NCBI RefSeq assembly: GCF_036226405.1
Contig: NZ_CP108464.1
Location: forward strand, 6,882,001-6,946,000
Reading direction: 5' to 3'
Length of the DNA stretch: 64,000 bases
Source: Streptomyces sp. NBC_01260
Lineage (GTDB): Bacteria > Actinomycetota > Actinomycetes > Streptomycetales > Streptomycetaceae
Shown here: positions 59,715 to 64,000 of the stretch, in pieces
How the letters are laid out: every line of letters starts with the position of its first letter
Numbering within the stretch: position 1 is the first letter of the stretch
The notes under the pieces: model-generated
What the model was told of the DNA's origin: nothing
Databases searched by the model: none
What the model saw: only the letters and a program-made list of their open reading frames with translations
Program-made: the position numbers and the translations under genes

Positions 59715-61370
59715 ATGGCGTACGACGCTGATGTGATCGTGATCGGGGCGGGCCTCGCGGGGCTGGTCGCCACGGCTGAGCTGGTCGACGCGGGCCGCTC
59801 GGTGATCCTGCTCGACCAGGAGCCCGAACAGTCGCTCGGCGGCCAGGCGCACTGGTCCTTCGGCGGTCTCTTCCTGGTCGACTCACCCGAACAGCGCCGG
59901 ATGCGGATCAAGGACAGCCATGAGCTGGCCCTCCAGGACTGGCTCGGCACGGCGGGCTTCGACCGCAAGGAGGACCACTGGCCGGCGAAGTGGGCCGAGG
60001 CGTACGTCGACTTCGCCGCCGGTGAGAAGCGCTCCTGGCTGCACGCGCAGGGACTGCGGCTCTTCCCCGTCGTCGGCTGGGCGGAGCGCGGCGGGTACGA
60101 CGCGAACGGCCACGGCAACTCCGTCCCCCGCTTCCACATCACCTGGGGCACCGGCCCGGGTATCGTCGCCCCGTTCGAGCGCCGGGTGCGCGAGGGCGTC
60201 GCCAAGGGCCTCGTCACCTTCCGCTTCCGCCACCGGGTCACCGGCCTCGGCCGCACCGGGGGCACCGTCGACACCGTGAGCGGCGAGATCCTGGAGCCGA
60301 GCGGTGCGGCCCGCGGGACCGCGAGCAGCCGGGAGACGGCGGGCGGCTTCGAGCTGAGGGCCCAGGCGGTGATCGTCACCTCCGGCGGCATCGGCGGCAA
60401 CCACGACCTCGTGCGCGAGCAGTGGCCAAAGCGGCTCGGCACCCCGCCCGCCAAGATGCTCTCCGGCGTCCCCGCCCATGTGGACGGGCTGATGCTCGGC
60501 ATCGCCGAGGAGGCGGGCGCCCACCACATCAACCGCGACCGGATGTGGCACTACACCGAGGGCATCGAGAACTGGAACCCGATCTGGGCCAAGCACGGCA
60601 TCCGCATCCTGCCCGGCCCGTCCTCGCTCTGGCTGGACGCCCGCGGCAAGCGGCTGCCCGTCCCGCTCTTCCCCGGTTTCGACACGCTCGGCACCCTCGA
60701 ACACATCATGCGCAGCGGCCACGGCTACACCTGGTTCGTGCTGGACCAGAAGATCATCGGCAAGGAGTTCGCGCTCTCCGGCTCCGAGCAGAACCCCGAC
60801 CTGACCGGCAAGTCCGTCCGCGGTGTGATCGGCCGGGCGCGCGCCGACGTACCGGGTCCGGTGAAGGCGTTCATGGACAACGGGGCGGACTTCGTCGTCG
60901 AGAACGACCTCGGCGCGCTGGTCCGCGGCATGAACGCGATCACGGGTGACTCGCTCATCGACGAGGCCGAACTGCGCCGCGAGATCACCGCCCGCGACCG
61001 CGAGATCGCCAACCCCTTCACCAAGGACCTCCAGATCACCGCGATCCGGGGCGCCCGCGCCTACCTGGGCGACAAACTGATCCGTACGGCCGCACCGCAC
61101 CGCATCCTCGACCCCAAGGCCGGACCGCTGATCGCCGTACGGCTGAACATCCTGACCCGCAAGTCGCTCGGCGGGCTGGAGACGGACCTGTCCTCCCGGG
61201 TCCTCACCGCGGACGGCACCCCGCTGGCCGGGGTGTACGCGGCCGGCGAGGCGGCCGGTTTCGGCGGCGGCGGGGTGCACGGCTACCGCTCGCTGGAGGG
61301 CACGTTCCTCGGCGGCTGCATCTTCTCCGGCCGGGCTGCGGGCCGGGCCGCCGCGGCGGCGGTCGGCTGA
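59715..61370 (+). CDS. FAD-binding dehydrogenase (fumarate reductase / ketosteroid dehydrogenase-like)
   Basis: 551 residues. N-terminal FAD motif DVIVIGAGLAGLVATAELVD, SFGGLFLVD, TSGGIGGNHDLVREQWP, GYTWFVLDQKIIGKEF and the C-terminal FAD clamp GVYAAGEAAGFGGGGVHGYRSLEGTF in part. The family includes 3-ketosteroid-delta1-dehydrogenase and fumarate reductase flavoproteins; substrate not assignable. AAGGA eight bases before ATG 59715 supports this start, since an ATG at 59706 lies within that ribosome site. Confidence 0.92.
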   Translation: MAYDADVIVIGAGLAGLVATAELVDAGRSVILLDQEPEQSLGGQAHWSFGGLFLVDSPEQRRMRIKDSHELALQDWLGTAGFDRKEDHWPAKWAEAYVDFAAGEKRSWLHAQGLRLFPVVGWAERGGYDANGHGNSVPRFHITWGTGPGIVAPFERRVREGVAKGLVTFRFRHRVTGLGRTGGTVDTVSGEILEPSGAARGTASSRETAGGFELRAQAVIVTSGGIGGNHDLVREQWPKRLGTPPAKMLSGVPAHVDGLMLGIAEEAGAHHINRDRMWHYTEGIENWNPIWAKHGIRILPGPSSLWLDARGKRLPVPLFPGFDTLGTLEHIMRSGHGYTWFVLDQKIIGKEFALSGSEQNPDLTGKSVRGVIGRARADVPGPVKAFMDNGADFVVENDLGALVRGMNAITGDSLIDEAELRREITARDREIANPFTKDLQITAIRGARAYLGDKLIRTAAPHRILDPKAGPLIAVRLNILTRKSLGGLETDLSSRVLTADGTPLAGVYAAGEAAGFGGGGVHGYRSLEGTFLGGCIFSGRAAGRAAAAAVG

Positions 61371-61471
61371 GGAGCGGGTCGCGGAACCCGGTCAGCGCAT
61401 CCGCGCGTCCGTCCGGTGGGGTTCGGCGCGCGGAGCCGTGCACAGGCGCCGGATGCGGGCATGGGAAGGGG

Positions 61472-62710
61472 ATGCCAGGAGTAGCCGAGCCCGTGATCAA
61501 ACTCGTCCGGCGCACCACCGAACCGGTGGGGGCCCAGACCCTGCGTTCCACCGGAGCGGCGGTCATCGCCTACGTCGTGGCGACGTCGACGCTGTCCCAG
61601 CCCGCGCCCCTGACCGCTCCGCTCACCGCGTTGCTCGTCGTCCAGGTCACCCTTTACGCCACCCTGACCACGGGGATCCGGCGCGTGAACTCCGTGATCG
61701 TCGGTGTGCTCATCGCGAGCGGATTCAGCTCTCTGGTCGGGCTCTCCTGGTGGAGTCTCGGACTGACGATCTTCACCTCACTGATCATCGGCCGGCTGGT
61801 CCGGGTGAACGAGTTCGTCCCCGAGGTGGCGATCAGCGCCATGCTGGTGCTCGGCGTGGCGCAGGTCGCCAACACCGCGTGGGAGCGCGTGTTCGAGACG
61901 CTGATCGGTGCGGGAGTGGGGCTGCTGTTCAACCTGCTGTTCGCCCCGCCCGTGTGGGTGCAGTCGGCGGGCACGTCGATCGACGGCCTGGCCCGCGAGA
62001 TGGGGCAGATGTTCCGCGACCTGGGCGGCGACCTGGGCGGCCGGGTCACCATCGGGCAGGCGGCCGAGCGGCTGCACCGGGCCCGCCGCATCGACCACGA
62101 CATCGTGGCCGTGGACGCCTCGCTGCGGCAGGCCGAGGAGAGCCTCATGCTCAACCCGCGGGTCCGTCAGGGGCTGCTCTACCGCGTGGTGCTGCGCACT
62201 GGTCTGGACACGCTGGAGATCTGCGCCGTGGTGCTGAGGGTGCTGGCCAGAACGCTGACCGACCTGGCCAAGGAACGGGTCGACGAACCCCTCTTCCCCG
62301 CCGATGTGGCCCCCGGGCTCACAGAACTGTTCGGGCAGATGGCGGACGCCGTCGAGAGCTTCTCGGTGCTGATCACCACCCCGGTCGCCGCCGGAGCGGA
62401 AGCGGCCGAGGACCGGCTCGCCGACGCCCTGGCGGTCAGCCGCGCGACCCGTGACCAGGTGGCGGACATGCTGCTGGCGGCGGTCCAGGAACATCCCAGG
62501 AAATGGCAGCTGCACGGAGCCCTGCTCGCCGAGGTCGACCGCATCCTGGACGAGCTCGACATCGAGAAACGCACGGAGCGCCTGGGCAAGGAGCTCGACC
62601 GCCGCTCAGAGGAACTGCACGAGCGCCATCCCCGTCTGCTGGCCGTCCGGCGCCGCCTGGGCCTCGCCAAAGACGCGCACCCGGCGGGGGGCGACGCGGA
62701 CGTGAGGTGA
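61472..62710 (+). CDS. FUSC/aromatic-acid-exporter-like membrane protein
   Basis: 412 residues. N-terminal six-span half of the ArAE_1/FUSC type (TLRSTGAAVIAYVVATSTLS, TALLVVQVTLYATLTTGIRR, VNEFVPEVAISAMLVLGVAQ), then a long cytoplasmic helical half rich in Glu/Arg with coiled-coil character (ERLGKELDRRSEELHERHP). Members export aromatic acids or form uncharacterised membrane assemblies. GGGAAGGGG precedes ATG 61472. Single gene, ended by the tandem hairpins at 62731-62774. Confidence 0.85.
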   Translation: MPGVAEPVIKLVRRTTEPVGAQTLRSTGAAVIAYVVATSTLSQPAPLTAPLTALLVVQVTLYATLTTGIRRVNSVIVGVLIASGFSSLVGLSWWSLGLTIFTSLIIGRLVRVNEFVPEVAISAMLVLGVAQVANTAWERVFETLIGAGVGLLFNLLFAPPVWVQSAGTSIDGLAREMGQMFRDLGGDLGGRVTIGQAAERLHRARRIDHDIVAVDASLRQAEESLMLNPRVRQGLLYRVVLRTGLDTLEICAVVLRVLARTLTDLAKERVDEPLFPADVAPGLTELFGQMADAVESFSVLITTPVAAGAEAAEDRLADALAVSRATRDQVADMLLAAVQEHPRKWQLHGALLAEVDRILDELDIEKRTERLGKELDRRSEELHERHPRLLAVRRRLGLAKDAHPAGGDADVR

Positions 62711-62730
62711 GAATCCGCCCGCCCCGACCG

Positions 62731-62774
62731 CCCGGCCCGCCCGCCGGGCCCGCCCGCCCGGCCCGCCCGCCGGG
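62731..62774. terminator. Tandem hairpin repeat between convergent genes
   Basis: CCCGGCCCGCCCGCCGGG occurs exactly at 62731-62748 and 62757-62774 (26-base period). Each copy folds as CCCGGC/GCCGGG with a six-base loop, giving a double terminator for the FUSC-like and ASCH genes. Confidence 0.65.
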
Positions 62775-63206
62775 TCAGGCGGGATCGATCAGTTCGACGA
62801 CCCGGAAGCGTTCGGCGACGACCAGTGTGTCGTCGTCGACCGTGAACTCCGGGTCGCCCAGACCCTCCCGCATCTCGTCGCTGTGCCAGAACCGCTCGTG
62901 GCCGGCCCGCCACCCCGCCACCGACGTGTCGCCCTCGCCCTCGTCGAGCACATGCTGGAGATCGACGTCCCCGAGGCGCAGAATCCGGACCTCCGTCACC
63001 TCCAGCACCGCGATCTCCCGGCCGTCCGAGTCGATCAGGGCGGACCGCTCGCCCACCGGGGGCGGCTCCTCCTGCTCCGCCTCGTACTCCACGAGCAGTC
63101 CGGTCGTCGACACCTTCCGCCCGTCGAGCACCGCGGCGACCAGCTGATCGCGCAGCGGTCCCGGGAAGACGAGGAGGAAGGGCTTGAGCGCTTCACGGTT
63201 CGGCAT
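62775..63206 (-). CDS. ASCH-domain protein
   Basis: 143 residues. ASCH (PUA-like) fold with KPFLLVFPGPLRDQLVAAVLDG, RKVSTTGLLVEYE, VGERSALIDSDGREIAVLEV and the late HERFWHSDEM helix. ASCH proteins bind RNA or act on modified nucleosides (amidohydrolase in some); role here unknown. Start at 63206 (MPNREALKP). Convergent with the FUSC-like gene. Confidence 0.87.
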   Translation of the reverse strand: MPNREALKPFLLVFPGPLRDQLVAAVLDGRKVSTTGLLVEYEAEQEEPPPVGERSALIDSDGREIAVLEVTEVRILRLGDVDLQHVLDEGEGDTSVAGWRAGHERFWHSDEMREGLGDPEFTVDDDTLVVAERFRVVELIDPA

Positions 63207-63350
63207 GGCGCAAGTCTGACATCAGCGCTCAGCCGGCGACGAAGGGATTTCCGGCACGACGGGGGGATTCCGGCGGGGAGAATCTGACGGGCCGGTGACG
63301 GACCGCCGCCGCCCCTGGCGTCCGGCGGTCCGGAGTGCTCGAATCGAGGA

Positions 63351-64000
63351 GTGAACAGTCCCCCTCCCGGCGCCGGCCCCGAACCGGCGGAGCCGGGCCC
63401 CGATCCGGACGCCGTCGGTGCCCCCGTCGGCCGCCGCCTGGTCCTGACGATGCTCGGCCTCGGTGCCGCCGGGCTCGTCGCCGCCCCGGTCCTGCAACGG
63501 ACCATGGAATCAGGCCTCGGCGCGCTCGCCGACAAGGACCCCACCGGGCTGACCGGGCTGCTGCCCAACGGCGGCGGCTTCCGGTACTACTCCGTGGCCT
63601 CGTCCGTACCGTCGAAGGGCGCGGCCGACTACCGGCTGACCGTCGACGGGCTGGTCGACCGCCCGGCCACCTACACCCTGGACGCCCTGAAGGCGCTGCC
63701 GCAGACCCGGATGGTCCGCGACGTGCAGTGCGTGACCGGATGGCGGGTGCCCGAGACCCCGTTCGAGGGCGTACGGCTCTCGGCGCTGCTGGACGCGGCG
63801 GGTGTCCGGCCGGGGGCGAAGGCGGTCCGCTTCACCTGCTTCGACGGCACCTACAGCGAGAGCCTCACCCTCGATCAGGCCCGCCGCGGCGATGTGCTGG
63901 TCGCGCTGCGCATGCAGGACGGGCCGGTGTCCCACTCCCACGGCGGCCCGGTCCGGCTCTACGTGGCCCCGATGTACTTCTACAAGTCGGCGAAATGGCT
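63351..64000 (+). CDS. Exported sulfite-oxidase-type molybdopterin oxidoreductase (C-terminus outside window)
   Basis: The first 216 residues are visible from GTG 63351. After a Pro/Ala-rich lead, GRRLVLTMLGLGAAGLVAAP is a Tat-like signal with paired Arg. The mature part starts a molybdopterin-binding domain: FRYYSVASSVPS, YRLTVDGLVDRPATYTL, and VRDVQCVTGWRVPETP whose Cys should ligate molybdenum; FTCFDGTYSESL and LVALRMQDGPVSHSHGGPVR follow. Closest in plan to membrane-anchored MsrP/YedY-like enzymes of actinobacteria. Substrate unknown. The run continues beyond 64000. Confidence 0.9.
   Translation, partial: MNSPPPGAGPEPAEPGPDPDAVGAPVGRRLVLTMLGLGAAGLVAAPVLQRTMESGLGALADKDPTGLTGLLPNGGGFRYYSVASSVPSKGAADYRLTVDGLVDRPATYTLDALKALPQTRMVRDVQCVTGWRVPETPFEGVRLSALLDAAGVRPGAKAVRFTCFDGTYSESLTLDQARRGDVLVALRMQDGPVSHSHGGPVRLYVAPMYFYKSAKW

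Overview
The window is high-GC actinobacterial DNA (roughly 70 percent GC by eye, strong G/C third positions, many GTG starts, twin-arginine and long Ala-rich signal peptides) and looks like the chromosome of a Streptomyces or close relative. It holds about 60 supportable genes, most of them accessory metabolism, each small operon paired with its own regulator. The first gene (lytic polysaccharide monooxygenase) and the last (molybdopterin oxidoreductase) run off the window edges. I see no rRNA, tRNA, CRISPR array, origin or intact mobile element.

Layout. 1-8.2 kb: secreted LPMO, a methyltransferase-Nudix-VOC triple fusion, tandem-GNAT plus DUF402 pair, GntR, AAA ATPase, secreted SGNH hydrolase, small basic protein, TetR. 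8.2-10.8 kb: DrrAB-type exporter with a divergent TetR and two matching palindromic operators. 10.9-15.8 kb: tightly overlapping ferredoxin / ferredoxin reductase / dehydrogenase-CMD fusion / cytochrome P450 operon preceded by a TetR gene. 16.0-19.0 kb: a scarred zone with a TetR C-terminal remnant, an IS701-type transposase fragment, a DUF6193 gene, a sulfite-oxidase-like enzyme and a doubly frameshifted ISP-type specificity-domain gene. 19.0-21.3 kb: hmgA with its probable GntR repressor. 21.3-25.7 kb: three overlapping envelope genes (beta-helix protein, cupredoxin-like lipoprotein, polytopic membrane protein). 25.8-32.0 kb: TetR, molybdopterin oxidoreductase, citrate transporter, sugar-type ABC ATPase.

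32-42 kb: aldehyde and alcohol dehydrogenases, PPK2, an EamA transporter with ArsR-type regulator, then TetR/acyl-CoA dehydrogenase, YiaA/B protein, TetR, MaoC hydratase, SoxR. 42-46.6 kb: secreted penicillin-acylase-family enzyme and a Tat-exported NamZ-like muramidase. 46.7-53.4 kb: SDR / acyl-CoA ligase / TetR / GNAT on the plus strand and phosphotransferase / ACAD10-11-like dehydrogenase on the minus strand, with the same 16-base operator in front of both groups. 53.4-64 kb: glucarate-dehydratase-like enzyme, quinone reductase, two DUF202 proteins, Nudix, TetR-SDR pair, EamA-like transporter, FAD dehydrogenase, FUSC-type exporter, ASCH protein and the partial Mo enzyme.

The strongest new signal is regulatory. 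Several TetR genes can be matched by eye to exact or near-exact repeated palindromes that sit both at their own promoter and at a separate metabolic operon, which lets small regulons be drawn. The most attractive combines kinase, acyl-CoA dehydrogenase, SDR and acyl-CoA ligase, the same enzyme set as the Pseudomonas levulinate/4-hydroxyacid (Lva) pathway, but split over two divergent-facing operons.
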